From positions 744,001 to 808,000 of the forward strand of contig NZ_PYMI01000003.1 in assembly GCF_003025595.1 (NCBI RefSeq): DNA of 64,000 nucleotides, given 5' to 3'. The notes under the pieces were generated by a model. It did no database searches, was not told where the DNA came from, and was given only the letters and a program-made list of their open reading frames with translations. A program made the position numbers and the translations under genes. This DNA comes from Photobacterium ganghwense. GTDB taxonomy: Bacteria > Pseudomonadota > Gammaproteobacteria > Enterobacterales > Vibrionaceae. Below are positions 16,892 to 26,804 of the stretch, piece after piece. Each line of letters opens with the position of its first letter. Position 1 is the stretch's first letter.

Positions 16892-18739
16892 TTAAGGCAG
16901 CGGTGTGTAGGACTGTACCATCATCTCTGAGGCTGCTGGCTGAGACAGAGGCTGATTGGCAGCGGTCATAGCCTTGATGTAATTAATCAGCGAATCCGTG
17001 TACAGCAACCCGGTATCTTCACGACGTGCAGGGTCATTGTACACCGGCACCATTGCGTCATAACGGTCACCGCCAGCGGCGATGAAATCATTGGTTACCA
17101 CGACATATGTGGCATCCAACTGAATTGGAGACCAGACGCTCTCATTACGTCGGCGAACCTCCACATTGCTGATACGACTGCCTTTAGCGGCTGTCATATC
17201 CAGGTCAAAGCGTAGATTTGCAGCGGCCGGAAAAGCGCCGGTGGAATTGTTGACAACCACGTTATCAATCGCATCTTCAATGGTATTGAGGATCTCTTGT
17301 CCGGTCATATCCAGATTCACCAACAAGTTGGTAAACGGCAGCACATCGAAGGCGTGGCCGACGCTGACGTCACCGGCAGGGATACTGTTACGAACGCCGC
17401 CGGTGTTCTGAATCGCAATATCAGAACGAAGTGACATGGCTTTAAAAGCTTCTGAGACAATGCTAGCCATGACACTGCCGTGCTGATTGAGGAAATCCCG
17501 CTCCGGTGAATTGGCGAGGCAAATATCCCCGTGAGGGTGGTTCTGGCCCGGAACGCGTTCTGCACACAGGTTGTCGAGACTGGTACCGATAATCTCCGCT
17601 TTTTTCTCGTCAATTTTTGATTTGTAAGTGTCGAGCAGAGTGGCGGTTGCTACATCAGCGTCAACAAGGCTCAGCTCCGCAGTATTGGCGACCTGAGTCT
17701 CGATAAGGGCTTTATCAGCTTCTGAAACCGGCTGTTTGTCGCGCTGGAAAGTATCACCCAGCATCAGGTGAGGGTGACCGCTACATTCGGTAACCTGACC
17801 GGCTGCATTGAAGGATACGGACAGTTCTCCCAGTGCTTTAGCATTTTCCCATGCCTGAACAATACATACCTGATCGCCGCTGGCATTATTGACGATAGTT
17901 GGGTAATCACCGGAAGGTAATAAACCGAGTGGTTCAAGAACAGTTTTATTTCCCAGTAAGGTATGGCTGTCACCGCCCACAATCACATCCACATCGCGCA
18001 GAGATTTTGCCATGGCAATATCATTCTTGTAGGTGTAATGAGAGAGCAAAATGATTTTATTGATGCCGTCAGCTTTAAGTTGATCAATATATTTTTGTGC
18101 CGTTTCGACTTCATCAAGAAAAACCGTATCTTCCGAAGGAGAAGAGGAGGCCTGTGTTTTTCCTGAGATATCCAGCCCGATAATGGCGACTTTTTCGCCG
18201 TTAAATTCTTTGATTACGTATGGCTGGTATTTATTAAAGATCGGGTTGGATTCCGGTACTTCAATATTTGCAGCCAGAACTGGCGTTCCGCAATTACCTT
18301 CAGCCAGTTTATCCATGAAATGGGAAAGCTGTGTATTCCCATCATCGAATTCATGGTTACCCAGAGCGAAAGCGTCGAAACACACCTGATTCATCATCAG
18401 GGTATCCGGCAGCTCTTCACGAAACAGGCTGTAATACATGGTGCCAGTCATCGCATCACCAGCGTGAAGTTTGAGGACGTTTTCATGCTGACTGGCTAAC
18501 TCATTGACTTTAGAAACCAGTCGAGGGAAACCACCCAGTGACACCTGAGTTTCCTTATCCTGCAATAGCAGTGTGAAGTTGTCAGTTGCATCCAGTTTGG
18601 AATGATGATCGTTAATGTGCAGTAATGTGAGGTTGAGGGCTTTGCTTTCTTTGGCTTGGGTATCGTCATTATCTGATGAATTACAACCAGTCAGAGCCAG
18701 TGCCAGCGAAAGAGCCAGAAGAGATTTCACTTTTTTCAT
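16892..18739 (-). CDS. 5'-nucleotidase / UshA-family lipoprotein (first copy)
   Basis: 615 residues from ATG 18739. Lipoprotein signal MKKVKSLLALSLALALTGC with lipidated Cys19. The metallophosphatase domain carries HINDHHSKLD, GDAMTGT, GNHEFDDG, LSHYTYKND and VGGDSHTLLG, the di-metal ligands of the UshA/NadN family. The C-terminal substrate domain follows (NTGGVRNSIPAGD, VLPFTNLLV, and an AAGGDRYDA loop). It removes phosphate from nucleotides, NAD or UDP-sugars in the periplasm or at the cell surface. A start seven codons upstream would weaken the signal peptide and is not chosen. Diverges from the ExeM-type nuclease gene. Confidence 0.9.
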   Translation of the reverse strand: MKKVKSLLALSLALALTGCNSSDNDDTQAKESKALNLTLLHINDHHSKLDATDNFTLLLQDKETQVSLGGFPRLVSKVNELASQHENVLKLHAGDAMTGTMYYSLFREELPDTLMMNQVCFDAFALGNHEFDDGNTQLSHFMDKLAEGNCGTPVLAANIEVPESNPIFNKYQPYVIKEFNGEKVAIIGLDISGKTQASSSPSEDTVFLDEVETAQKYIDQLKADGINKIILLSHYTYKNDIAMAKSLRDVDVIVGGDSHTLLGNKTVLEPLGLLPSGDYPTIVNNASGDQVCIVQAWENAKALGELSVSFNAAGQVTECSGHPHLMLGDTFQRDKQPVSEADKALIETQVANTAELSLVDADVATATLLDTYKSKIDEKKAEIIGTSLDNLCAERVPGQNHPHGDICLANSPERDFLNQHGSVMASIVSEAFKAMSLRSDIAIQNTGGVRNSIPAGDVSVGHAFDVLPFTNLLVNLDMTGQEILNTIEDAIDNVVVNNSTGAFPAAANLRFDLDMTAAKGSRISNVEVRRRNESVWSPIQLDATYVVVTNDFIAAGGDRYDAMVPVYNDPARREDTGLLYTDSLINYIKAMTAANQPLSQPAASEMMVQSYTPLP

Positions 18740-18851
18740 TATTTGTGCAGTCCTGTCCAATTATTTAAATCAGTCAGAAACAGTAGTGGGCATTTTTTTC
18801 AAAACTATGAAGCTGCTATTAGAAATCTAATCAGTAATTTGTTCACGAAGG

Positions 18852-18870
18852 TGTCATGTAATCGATGACA
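18852..18870. promoter_or_regulatory. Inverted repeat in the nuclease/nucleotidase divergent promoter
   Basis: TGTCAT-N7-ATGACA, a perfect 6-bp inverted repeat, in the 313-base region between the divergent nucleotidase and nuclease genes. The arms equal the core of a PhoB half-box but are arranged head to head, not as the direct repeat PhoB normally uses. A regulator site is possible; identity unknown. Confidence 0.4.
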
Positions 18871-19052
18871 ATAATATCAATGCTTATTTTTTGGCTTTTT
18901 ATACTGAAAAACATACACCATTGTAAAAACGGCAGATTTTTAATTTTTTTAAAAGTAACCAATAATTGTGGCGCACAGCAGATTAGCAAAATGTCATTCT
19001 GGCTTCATATGTTAAGCCTAGGATGCTTTTGTATTTTTTAACGGAGTAAAAG

Positions 19053-21635
19053 ATGAGACCTTTAAAACCATTAAGCGGTGCGATTGCACTTGCATTAATG
19101 AGTGCGCCGGTGTCGGCACAGCTTATGATTACGGAATATGTCGAGGGTTCCGGTAATAATAAAGCCATTGAACTGACCAACCTGTCAGCGGCAGAGATTA
19201 ACCTTTCTGACTACAGTCTACAGCTTGCCGTGAACGGGTCAGACACTTTCAGAGCGCCAATCAGCCTGCAACCGGTAACACTGGCTGAAGGCGAGAGTTA
19301 TGTGGTTTACCACAGCAGTGCGTCGGCAGAGCTAAAAGCGGCCGGGCATTTTGGTACCAGCCAACTGGCATTCAACGGCGACGACGTAGTGGCGTTGTTT
19401 GAAAACGGTACACTGATTGACAGTCTGGGCCAGTTGGGCAAGTCGATCAGCTTCGGTAAAGACGTCACATTGCGCCGTGATCCTTCAGTAACCACGGGGC
19501 GTACAGAGGTCGACAGCCCATTTGATGTTAATGACCAATGGGTTGTACTGGCAAAAGACACCTTTGACGGGCTGGGATGCAGCGGGCTGGACGCTTGCGA
19601 AGCAGAGCCGCCGGTTGTGTTCCAGTGTCAGCCAGATAAAGCGGTGCCGGTGTACGCAGTACAGGGAAGTGGCAATCGCAGCCCGTTAGTGCCCGACGGC
19701 CGTTTTGACAGTGAGGAAACTTACTTTGTGCAGGGCATTGTTACCGCTCGTGGCGAAAGCTTGTACAAAGGTTTCTACCTGCAGGATGCCCAGGGCGATG
19801 GGGATGAAGCCACCTCTGACGGCATTTTCGTTTATCTGGGCGGCAACCCGGCTCCGGCTGAGATTCAGCCCGGCGCGGAAGTGTGCGTCGAAGCGAAGGT
19901 GAAAGAGTATTACGGGAACACCCAACTGGACGTACAGGACAATGCATATGCTGTGCTGGGAGAGGGTTACCCGATTCCGTCTCCGGTGCGTTTTCGTGTT
20001 CGAGAAGGCGAAACACTGCATGACGCGCTGGAGCGCCATGAAGGAATGCAGGTTCTGCTGGATCAGGACAGTCCGCTGGTAGTGACCCGTAACTTCAGTT
20101 TTGATTACGGGTCATACCGTAACAACATGATGCTGGCTCATAATACACCGCTGTACAACCCGACCCACTGGTATGCGGCGGAAACGCAAGAAGCTCTGCA
20201 AATGGCGGCGGACAATGCGGTCAGCCGGGTGTATCTGGAATCTGACTTCAAAGCAGCGGACGGTGTACTGCCATGGTTTAATAATTTCAATCCGGAAACG
20301 GGCTATCTGCGAATCGGTGATCAGCTGACGGGGCTGACGGCAATGGTAGGTTACAGCTATGGTGAGTACCGTCTGGTTGCAACGAATCACATTACCAGCG
20401 GCGATTTGCTGCGCACCACAGCCAACGAGCGAAACGATGAACCACAGACGGCAGACGTCAACGGCCTGAAAGTCGCTGGCTTCAATGTCTTGAACTATTT
20501 CAACTCTTTTGCTGAATCAGGAAATCCGAACGCAACCTGTACGGAAGCCGTGGTTGCACCTGGTGCGAAATGCTATCGCGGAGCACCGACAACTGAAGAG
20601 TTTGCGATGCAACAGGCGAAATTGGTTAATGCCATTATTGCAATGGATGCCGATATCGTCACGCTGATGGAGCTGGAGAATAACGGCTTTGACGAAAACA
20701 GTGCGCTGCAATCATTGATTCAGGCGCTAAATGATGCGCAGCCAAACAAGAAAGATCATTATCGCTCGGTGAAAGTCCGTAAGTCAGATCTGACGTTTAA
20801 AGATGCGCCGGGATTTGAAAACGTTGCCTATTTCGGTGAAGATGCCATCAAAGTTGGCATTATTTACCGTCATCATAAGGTGAAGGCGAAAAATCATGCC
20901 CGTCAGATTCAGATGCCTGAACAGCATGCTCCGCTGAATGATGGTGCTACTAAGAGTGCTTATCAGCGTCACGCGATGATGCAGCGCTTTAATATTCCGG
21001 GTGCGAAAGATGACCTGACTGTGATTGTGAACCACTTTAAATCTAAGGGTTCCAGCTGTTGGGAAGATGACACGCAGTTTGCTGAAAAAGAAGATGTACA
21101 GGGTAGCTGTAATAACTTCCGGGTTTCTGCAGCAAAAGTGCTGGGCGAAGAAATTCGTCACCTGAACGGAGACGTGCTGGTAATGGGGGATCTGAACTCA
21201 TACGGAATGGAGGATCCGATCCTGACGCTGACCAGCTTCGATCCTGAAGATCGTGGTGGCAAAATTTATACCGCGTCGCACACAACACTGGGCGGCAAAG
21301 AGTATGAAGCGCAAGGGCAGTTGATTGAACGCGGCTATGGCCTGATTAACCTGAAGCATAAAACGGATTACAGTTACAGCTTTGAAGGTGAACTGGGTAG
21401 CCTGGATCACGCTCTGGTTACCCCATCGTTGGCGAAGAAAGTGGCAGCGGTCGAAGCATGGCACATTAATGCCCCTGAGAGTAACCTGTTTGAGTACGGC
21501 AAGAAGTACACGGGTGAGTTAGAAAAATCTGACAATATCTATTCTTCTTCAGACCACGATCCTATCATTGTGACGCTGGATTACGGCAAACGTGCTCAAT
21601 GGCCGGGAAAAGGGCATGGTAAAGTCCAGCACTGA
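19053..21635 (+). CDS. Extracellular nuclease, ExeM/NucH (Xds-like) family
   Basis: 860 residues. Signal peptide MRPLKPLSGAIALALMSAPVSA. A lamin-tail domain follows (about 22-135: LMITEYVEGSGNNKAIEL, LQLAVNGSDTF, VVALFENGTLIDSLGQ), then an OB-like central region (about 210-420) and a C-terminal endonuclease/exonuclease/phosphatase domain (about 470-850) with GFNVLNYF, LMELENNGF, VNHFKSKG, MGDLNSYG and SSDHDPI as the metal and phosphate-binding motifs. It degrades extracellular DNA outside the cell. It lacks the usual GlyGly-CTERM or C-terminal membrane tail of many ExeM proteins, ending in a Gly/Lys/His-rich tail, so it may be freely secreted. Flanked by two nucleotidase genes. Confidence 0.92.
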   Translation: MRPLKPLSGAIALALMSAPVSAQLMITEYVEGSGNNKAIELTNLSAAEINLSDYSLQLAVNGSDTFRAPISLQPVTLAEGESYVVYHSSASAELKAAGHFGTSQLAFNGDDVVALFENGTLIDSLGQLGKSISFGKDVTLRRDPSVTTGRTEVDSPFDVNDQWVVLAKDTFDGLGCSGLDACEAEPPVVFQCQPDKAVPVYAVQGSGNRSPLVPDGRFDSEETYFVQGIVTARGESLYKGFYLQDAQGDGDEATSDGIFVYLGGNPAPAEIQPGAEVCVEAKVKEYYGNTQLDVQDNAYAVLGEGYPIPSPVRFRVREGETLHDALERHEGMQVLLDQDSPLVVTRNFSFDYGSYRNNMMLAHNTPLYNPTHWYAAETQEALQMAADNAVSRVYLESDFKAADGVLPWFNNFNPETGYLRIGDQLTGLTAMVGYSYGEYRLVATNHITSGDLLRTTANERNDEPQTADVNGLKVAGFNVLNYFNSFAESGNPNATCTEAVVAPGAKCYRGAPTTEEFAMQQAKLVNAIIAMDADIVTLMELENNGFDENSALQSLIQALNDAQPNKKDHYRSVKVRKSDLTFKDAPGFENVAYFGEDAIKVGIIYRHHKVKAKNHARQIQMPEQHAPLNDGATKSAYQRHAMMQRFNIPGAKDDLTVIVNHFKSKGSSCWEDDTQFAEKEDVQGSCNNFRVSAAKVLGEEIRHLNGDVLVMGDLNSYGMEDPILTLTSFDPEDRGGKIYTASHTTLGGKEYEAQGQLIERGYGLINLKHKTDYSYSFEGELGSLDHALVTPSLAKKVAAVEAWHINAPESNLFEYGKKYTGELEKSDNIYSSSDHDPIIVTLDYGKRAQWPGKGHGKVQH

Positions 21636-21700
21636 TAGCCCTTAGCAAACCGGGCGATGGGTAAAACGTGCTACAGGTAATTTGAGCAAAGTAGAACGCA

Positions 21701-21730
21701 AACAGCCAGCATTATGCTGGCTGTTTTTTT
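21701..21730 (+). terminator. Terminator after the nuclease gene
   Basis: Stem AACAGCCAGC(A)/(T)GCTGGCTGTT followed by seven T. Ends the plus-strand nuclease transcript about 65 bases past its stop. Confidence 0.9.
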
Positions 21731-22039
21731 ATTGAACATGGGAGTTGTACTGACGATTCCTTCCACAAAGGCCGTAGAACAGAGACCGGGATGATTTGTC
21801 TTCATTGGCATGGTGTAATCCCCATCTTCTGCTGACTCACTCACATCTCGGATGAAAAACCTCTTGATGTTTATATTCTCATCTAAACTTGCCTTATATC
21901 ACGGGCTTACATAATTTTATCGCCGTAAATGTGACGTCGATCTGCTATTAATTTGACGCTTCACGCACTCTGTTATCAATTGTGTTGCATAATGTGGTGC
22001 GAAGTCACTATCTCATTAATAACGACAGGGATGCCAAGA

Positions 22040-22654
22040 ATGAATACATTTGTCCGACCCTTGGTAGGGATGCTATTGGGTTCGACATTTTTTATCGCGA
22101 CAGCCAGTGCCAATGCACTGGTTGGCGAAATGTATGACTATGAGAGTATTGGCCGTTCGTTCAGCCATCAGTTTGATAAGATTCTGAAGTTCGAATCTCG
22201 GCTGAATGCGATAAAAAGCAACAAAGTGGCTTTTCTGGATCAGCAGCAAATTGATCGGGTGAACCGGGTGCTGAGGCACATTCGGCAACTCAAGCAAGTT
22301 CACAACAAACTGCATAAAGGTAACTATTACTCTGTGGGCAGAGAAATTGTTGATGCCTCGCTGGGTAACCCGAACTGTGAAGTGCACACTATTGCGCTGG
22401 CAGCGGCAAAGACGATTCAGGTGTCCTGTACCGGATTAGGTTACGACATTGAGAGTGATACCTACTATTCCGAATATGCCTATTCAGATTTCTTTATGAC
22501 CGAGAAACAGGGCAGTGGACGGGTAGTCGTAACATCCTTTATTGACGGGCGACTATCTCATCTGGAAGAGCAGATCATCGCCGTTGATGATGAAATGGCG
22601 CGGGTTTATGCCCCATATCTGCATGATAAGCAGCGGACATACAAAACGCCCTGA
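22040..22654 (+). CDS. Putative periplasmic protein, unknown
   Basis: 204 residues from ATG 22040, which begins a good signal peptide, MNTFVRPLVGMLLGSTFFIA, cleaved after ASANA. In-frame starts up to 29 codons upstream lack a signal and are rejected. The mature part is helical (about 45-105, RLNAIKSNKVAFLDQQQIDRV), then has two cysteines (NPNCEVH and VSCTGLG) and a beta-rich end. No family recognised. It stands between the nuclease and the second nucleotidase, with its own terminator. Confidence 0.65.
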   Translation: MNTFVRPLVGMLLGSTFFIATASANALVGEMYDYESIGRSFSHQFDKILKFESRLNAIKSNKVAFLDQQQIDRVNRVLRHIRQLKQVHNKLHKGNYYSVGREIVDASLGNPNCEVHTIALAAAKTIQVSCTGLGYDIESDTYYSEYAYSDFFMTEKQGSGRVVVTSFIDGRLSHLEEQIIAVDDEMARVYAPYLHDKQRTYKTP

Positions 22655-22682
22655 GTGAATCTGGCAGGCGTCAGTTAAAAAG

Positions 22683-22712
22683 AAAGGCTTTCAGATGATG
22701 AAAGCCTTTTTT
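22683..22712 (+). terminator. Terminator after the exported unknown
   Basis: Perfect 11-bp stem AAAGGCTTTCA/TGAAAGCCTTT with a 5-base loop, then TTT. Located 28 bases past the stop. Confidence 0.9.
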
Positions 22713-22872
22713 CTTTGGGCGCTATTAGGAATCAGCTCAACAGAGTTGCCTATGCGACAAGTCTTATAAGCTAATTCAAGCGGTTATTCAGTCACTTCCG
22801 CATGACTGATTATTGACAAGGAGTCTGTAATCAGAAGCTTGGTAAAAAGCGCCGTGGAATAAACGACTAATC

Positions 22873-24855
22873 TTAAAGCGCGCGATTCAGGGTGACCACT
22901 TCGTAGCTCAGTGGCGTCAAAACTGGTTTCTTATCTGCAATGTAGTCGATCACTGCCTGGGCGTCGGTATTACAACGGGTATTAGCGGCCTTGCAATCTG
23001 GCCCCTGAGTGGCGTAATGCACGTTGTACTTACCGTTTACCGCCTCAATGCGCTGCACTTTAAAGCCCGTCAGCTTACCGTCGACATATGCCAGATCCAC
23101 CCGGCCTGACTGGTGTTGTTGTGCCGTAAACAGTGGCGTCCAGCCATCATTGCCGCTGGCATTGTAATTATTGATCGCCACATTGTAGGTTTGGTCCGGA
23201 TTAATGGCTTGCCAGATCGGTTGATCCTCTGTACCTGTCATGACTTCGATATAATCAACGCGCCCCGCTTTATGCGGCACAGTTTCGGTGAACTGGTAAC
23301 GAAGATGACCGCCATATGGGAATTTGCCTGCGTGTGAGCCTTCTGGCAGCGTGGCCGTAACGGCACCTTCAATCAGGGTTACCACGTCTTTACCTTTGAT
23401 TGGTACGACAGACATGAAGTTTGAAAATGGCAGCATTTCAAGTGAGACGTTGCCTTCGCGATATTCACCGGCATCAAAGTTTGTACGGATACCGCCAGCA
23501 CCAATCAGGGCAAAATCCACTTTCATACCGGTGACGGCCTGAACGGCTGGAAGATTAGCCCAGTAGTATTGACCTTCGGCAATCAGAGGCGCGACATCAG
23601 AGCCGTGCTTATCCGTGCCTTTATCACCCGGACGACGCTCGTGTTTGATTTCTTCCGGTACGCGGGAAATCACTTTGCCATATGCTTGCTCAACCGCAGG
23701 CTTGTACTTGCTGTCGATCAACTGACGCATTGCCGCTGCTTCTGCAGCGATAACAAGGTTATCTTCACCTTCAATAAAGGTTTTGACCGTGTCAGCCTCT
23801 GTTGCACTGAACTGGCTGGTGGTTTCACGCAAAGGCGAGTGGAAGTAGGTGTCATTACTGAGCAGGGTGTTATGACCCTTGCAGCTAATCACATTGCCGT
23901 TGAGATCGAAACTGACGCTCAGCTGGCCGATAGCCTGTGCGTATTGTCCGGCCTGGACGACACAGGTTTTACTCTGGCCGTTCGGATTGTTAACCATCTG
24001 CGCATAGGTGCCACTGTGGTCGTGGCCGATGTTAGTGAAATCACCCAGCAGCGTGTGAGAGTGGCCACCAACAATCAGATCGATTCCGTTAACCTTTGCA
24101 GCCACGTCCAGATCTACCGCGTTGCCGATGTGGGTCAGGGCGATGATGTTGCGGATGCCTTTCTCATGCAGGAAATCAACCGTTGCCTGCGCAGAGGTCA
24201 CCAGATCATGAAATTCGACTTTGCCGGTGTTAGGTGCCAGATTAGGCATATCATCAAGGGCTAAACCGAATACCGCAACCAGATTGGAATTTGCCGGCAG
24301 TTTATCCAGATCTGTCACAGGTGTTTTTTTGTAACCGTCATAAGCAAAGACGACAAAAGGTTTCAGATTCGTCTGGTCACGCAGGTCAGGATCCTGACTG
24401 GCATCCACATTGGCGGCCAGTACCGGGAAGTTGACCTCGCCGATGAAACGGTTAAGTTTGTCGTTGCTCAGGTCAAATTCATGGTTACCCAGCGCCATCG
24501 CATCCAGGCCCATTCGGCTGAGCAAATCGGCGTTCATCATCCCTTCATTCAGCTTGAAATAGCCGCTTCCCTGCCAGGCGTCACCTCCATGCAGAAACAG
24601 AAAACTCTGGTTATCAGACGCTGCTGCCTGACGGTATTGTTCTGCCATCGTTTGCAGGCGAGGGTATCCGCCAAATTCGTTGTAGACGCGTAACTCGTTG
24701 GCCATGAAACTCGATTTGACCGGATCAAAGTTAGAGTGGGTGTCGTTGATGTGTGCCACAGTCAACGAAAAAGGTGCATCCGATGGTGACTGGGTCTGAC
24801 AACCGGCCAGAGCGAGAAGTACAGACAAAGAAATGAGAGGCTTTGAAAATGTCAT
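22873..24855 (-). CDS. 5'-nucleotidase / UshA-family lipoprotein (second copy)
   Basis: 660 residues. Lipoprotein signal MTFSKPLISLSVLLALAGC with lipidated Cys19. Metallophosphatase motifs: AHINDTHSNFD, HGGDAWQGSG, GNHEFDLS, LTHIGNAVDLD and VGGHSHTLLG. The C-terminal nucleotide-binding domain includes IGAGGIRTNFDAGE and NNYNASGNDGW. It is clearly homologous to the copy at 16.9 kb but well diverged (HINDTHS versus HINDHHS), so this is an old paralogue and not a recent duplication. It should dephosphorylate nucleotides at the cell surface. It is oriented towards the nuclease gene. Confidence 0.9.
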   Translation of the reverse strand: MTFSKPLISLSVLLALAGCQTQSPSDAPFSLTVAHINDTHSNFDPVKSSFMANELRVYNEFGGYPRLQTMAEQYRQAAASDNQSFLFLHGGDAWQGSGYFKLNEGMMNADLLSRMGLDAMALGNHEFDLSNDKLNRFIGEVNFPVLAANVDASQDPDLRDQTNLKPFVVFAYDGYKKTPVTDLDKLPANSNLVAVFGLALDDMPNLAPNTGKVEFHDLVTSAQATVDFLHEKGIRNIIALTHIGNAVDLDVAAKVNGIDLIVGGHSHTLLGDFTNIGHDHSGTYAQMVNNPNGQSKTCVVQAGQYAQAIGQLSVSFDLNGNVISCKGHNTLLSNDTYFHSPLRETTSQFSATEADTVKTFIEGEDNLVIAAEAAAMRQLIDSKYKPAVEQAYGKVISRVPEEIKHERRPGDKGTDKHGSDVAPLIAEGQYYWANLPAVQAVTGMKVDFALIGAGGIRTNFDAGEYREGNVSLEMLPFSNFMSVVPIKGKDVVTLIEGAVTATLPEGSHAGKFPYGGHLRYQFTETVPHKAGRVDYIEVMTGTEDQPIWQAINPDQTYNVAINNYNASGNDGWTPLFTAQQHQSGRVDLAYVDGKLTGFKVQRIEAVNGKYNVHYATQGPDCKAANTRCNTDAQAVIDYIADKKPVLTPLSYEVVTLNRAL

Positions 24856-24933
24856 TGTATTACCTATAGCGGCGGGTGTTACCTGAGTGACGGGGATGCC
24901 GGCATCAGATACCCACTTATTCTTCTGGTTGAT

Positions 24934-24970
24934 TGCAAAATTTAGCGTCGAAAATGTAGCTAAATTCGCA
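24934..24970. promoter_or_regulatory. Imperfect inverted repeat upstream of the second nucleotidase
   Basis: TGCAAAATTTAGC (24934-24946) and GCTAAATTCGCA (24959-24970) form an almost perfect inverted repeat with a 12-base centre, about 80-115 bases before the leftward start. Probably an operator or leader stem; regulator unknown. The remainder of 24856-25270 holds no gene that I can support. Confidence 0.4.
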
Positions 24971-25123
24971 AAATGCCTGAAATTTTGGCGATGGGACTAT
25001 ATCGGAGATGATTTGCTGCCGCAATCGGGGAATTGTCCTGACTTGTAAGGACATTTATCCGATAGTGAGTGTGCAGTGAGTACGCTGCGATTTAATCGTG
25101 AAAGAACTGAGTCCGGTCAGATT

Positions 25124-25147
25124 GCTTGAGAGCTTGAGAGCCTGAGA
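25124..25147. repeat. 8-bp tandem repeat, three copies
   Basis: GCTTGAGA GCTTGAGA GCCTGAGA in a non-coding stretch. Another example of the short repeats scattered through this window. Confidence 0.75.
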
Positions 25148-25274
25148 ACGGTAGGGTGGAAAAAGAGAAGAGCGTGAGTAAAGGTAATGACTGTCAGAGG
25201 AGACAATCCCGGATAACAGATATCGCAAGCTTGAACAGGAGCTCAAAGTTTCATCGCTGTGGCTGGAATTAGCA

Positions 25275-25303
25275 TAAAAAAGAGCCGGTGTGGTCGCCGG
25301 CTC
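25275..25303 (-). terminator. Terminator after the alanine/glycine symporter
   Basis: Stem GAGCCGG/CCGGCTC (25282-25288 with 25297-25303), followed on the minus strand by six T. It is 17 bases past the symporter stop. Confidence 0.9.
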
Positions 25304-25319
25304 ATTAACGATGAATCTA

Positions 25320-26804
25320 TTATTTGGTGCTGGTGACAGGCTCAGAGCCTTCCGGGTGCCATGCGCCATCCAGTTCTTCCAGCTCTGGGAATTTAGAGCG
25401 GTCAAACTCAGGCGTTTTGCCTTGCTTCAGCTGGGTTTCGTAGTCTTTGATAACTTTGATCGCCAGTTTAGACAAGAGTACCAGTGCAATGATATTGACC
25501 AGAGCCATCATACCCATCGAGGCATCTGCCAGGTTCCATACGACAGGCAGCGAAGCCACTGAGCCGAACATTACCATAGCCAGTACACACAGGCGGAAAA
25601 TAAACAGGCCTTTCTTCGTGTTACCGTTCAGGAACATCACGTTGGTTTCAGCATAGCTGTAGTTCGCGATGATAGACGTGAAACAGAACAGAATAATTGC
25701 TGCCGCCATGAAGTAGGTTGTCCAGTCACCCAGCTCGCTGCTCAGTGCCTGTTGCAGCAGGCTGATACCGGTTGCTGCGTCAGGCTGGTTCATCACGCCA
25801 CTAAGCATAATCATGGCAGCAGAAGCCGTACAGATAACTAGGGTATCAACAAACACACCCAGCATCTGAACAAAGCCCTGAGAAGCAGGGTGGTTTGGGT
25901 TTGGTGTCGCTGACGCTGCAACGTTGGCAGCAGAACCCATACCGGCTTCATTCGAGAACAGACCACGGGCAATACCGCTTTGCATCGCTTGTGCAACGGT
26001 GTAAGCAACACCACCGGCCGCCGCTTCCTGCCAGCCAAATGCGCTTTTCACGATAAGCATCAGAGCTGCTGGCAGTTCAGACAGGTTCATGATGACAATC
26101 AGCAGTGCAATTGCCAGGTAACCGATGGCCATCACAGGCACAATACGTGCTGATGCCGCCGCTACTTTACGCAGACCACCCATAATAAAGAAGGCAGAGA
26201 AAGCAACGATGATCATCCCCATGATTGTCTGGTCGAAACCAAATGAATGGCTCAGCGCATCCGTGATGGTGTTAGCCTGTACGGCATTGAACACCAGACC
26301 AAATGCAATGATCAGACAGATTGAGAACAGAGTACCCATCCAGCGTTGACCCAGGCCTTTTTCCATGTAGTAAGCCGGACCACCACGGTACTGACCGTCG
26401 ATATCTTTGGTTTTGTAGATCTGAGCCAGTGTGGATTCGATAAAGGCAGTCGACATACCAAACAGGGCGATCAGCCACATCCAGAAGATCGCACCAGGGC
26501 CACCGGCCGCAAGGGCAACAGCCACACCGGCCATGTTACCTGTACCCACACGAGCTGCCATTGAAGTGCAGAAAACCTGATAAGAGCTGATACCGTTATC
26601 AACGTCTTTAACGCTTTTCAGAACACTGACCGCGTGACCAAATTGACGAATTTGAATGAAGCCCAGACGTAAAGTGAAGTAAACACCTACTGCAACCAGT
26701 AAGTAAACAAGGAGTTGGCCCCATAGTAATCCATTAACAGCACCAATAACGCCATTCAATGCGTCATTCAGCGAAGTTAAGAAAGATCCGTTCGTAACAC
26801 TCAT
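25320..26804 (-). CDS. Sodium:alanine/glycine symporter (AGCS family)
   Basis: 494 residues, about eleven transmembrane segments. The AGCS signature is clear: VGTGNMAGVAVALAAGGPGA at about 90-110, followed by FWMWLIALFGMSTAFIE. The region GIARGLFSNEAGMGSAANVAA (about 275-295) is also typical. Such carriers import alanine, D-alanine or glycine with Na+ across the inner membrane. The long upstream region contains a near-consensus CRP site, which would fit control by carbon status. Monocistronic, with its own terminator. Confidence 0.95.
   Translation of the reverse strand: MSVTNGSFLTSLNDALNGVIGAVNGLLWGQLLVYLLVAVGVYFTLRLGFIQIRQFGHAVSVLKSVKDVDNGISSYQVFCTSMAARVGTGNMAGVAVALAAGGPGAIFWMWLIALFGMSTAFIESTLAQIYKTKDIDGQYRGGPAYYMEKGLGQRWMGTLFSICLIIAFGLVFNAVQANTITDALSHSFGFDQTIMGMIIVAFSAFFIMGGLRKVAAASARIVPVMAIGYLAIALLIVIMNLSELPAALMLIVKSAFGWQEAAAGGVAYTVAQAMQSGIARGLFSNEAGMGSAANVAASATPNPNHPASQGFVQMLGVFVDTLVICTASAAMIMLSGVMNQPDAATGISLLQQALSSELGDWTTYFMAAAIILFCFTSIIANYSYAETNVMFLNGNTKKGLFIFRLCVLAMVMFGSVASLPVVWNLADASMGMMALVNIIALVLLSKLAIKVIKDYETQLKQGKTPEFDRSKFPELEELDGAWHPEGSEPVTSTK

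Noticed and set aside
18985..19010. Possible Pho box (ATGTCAT-N4-GCTTCAT) before the nuclease gene
   Set aside because: Spacing fits a Pho box but the second half matches at only 4 of 7 positions, so the match is weak.
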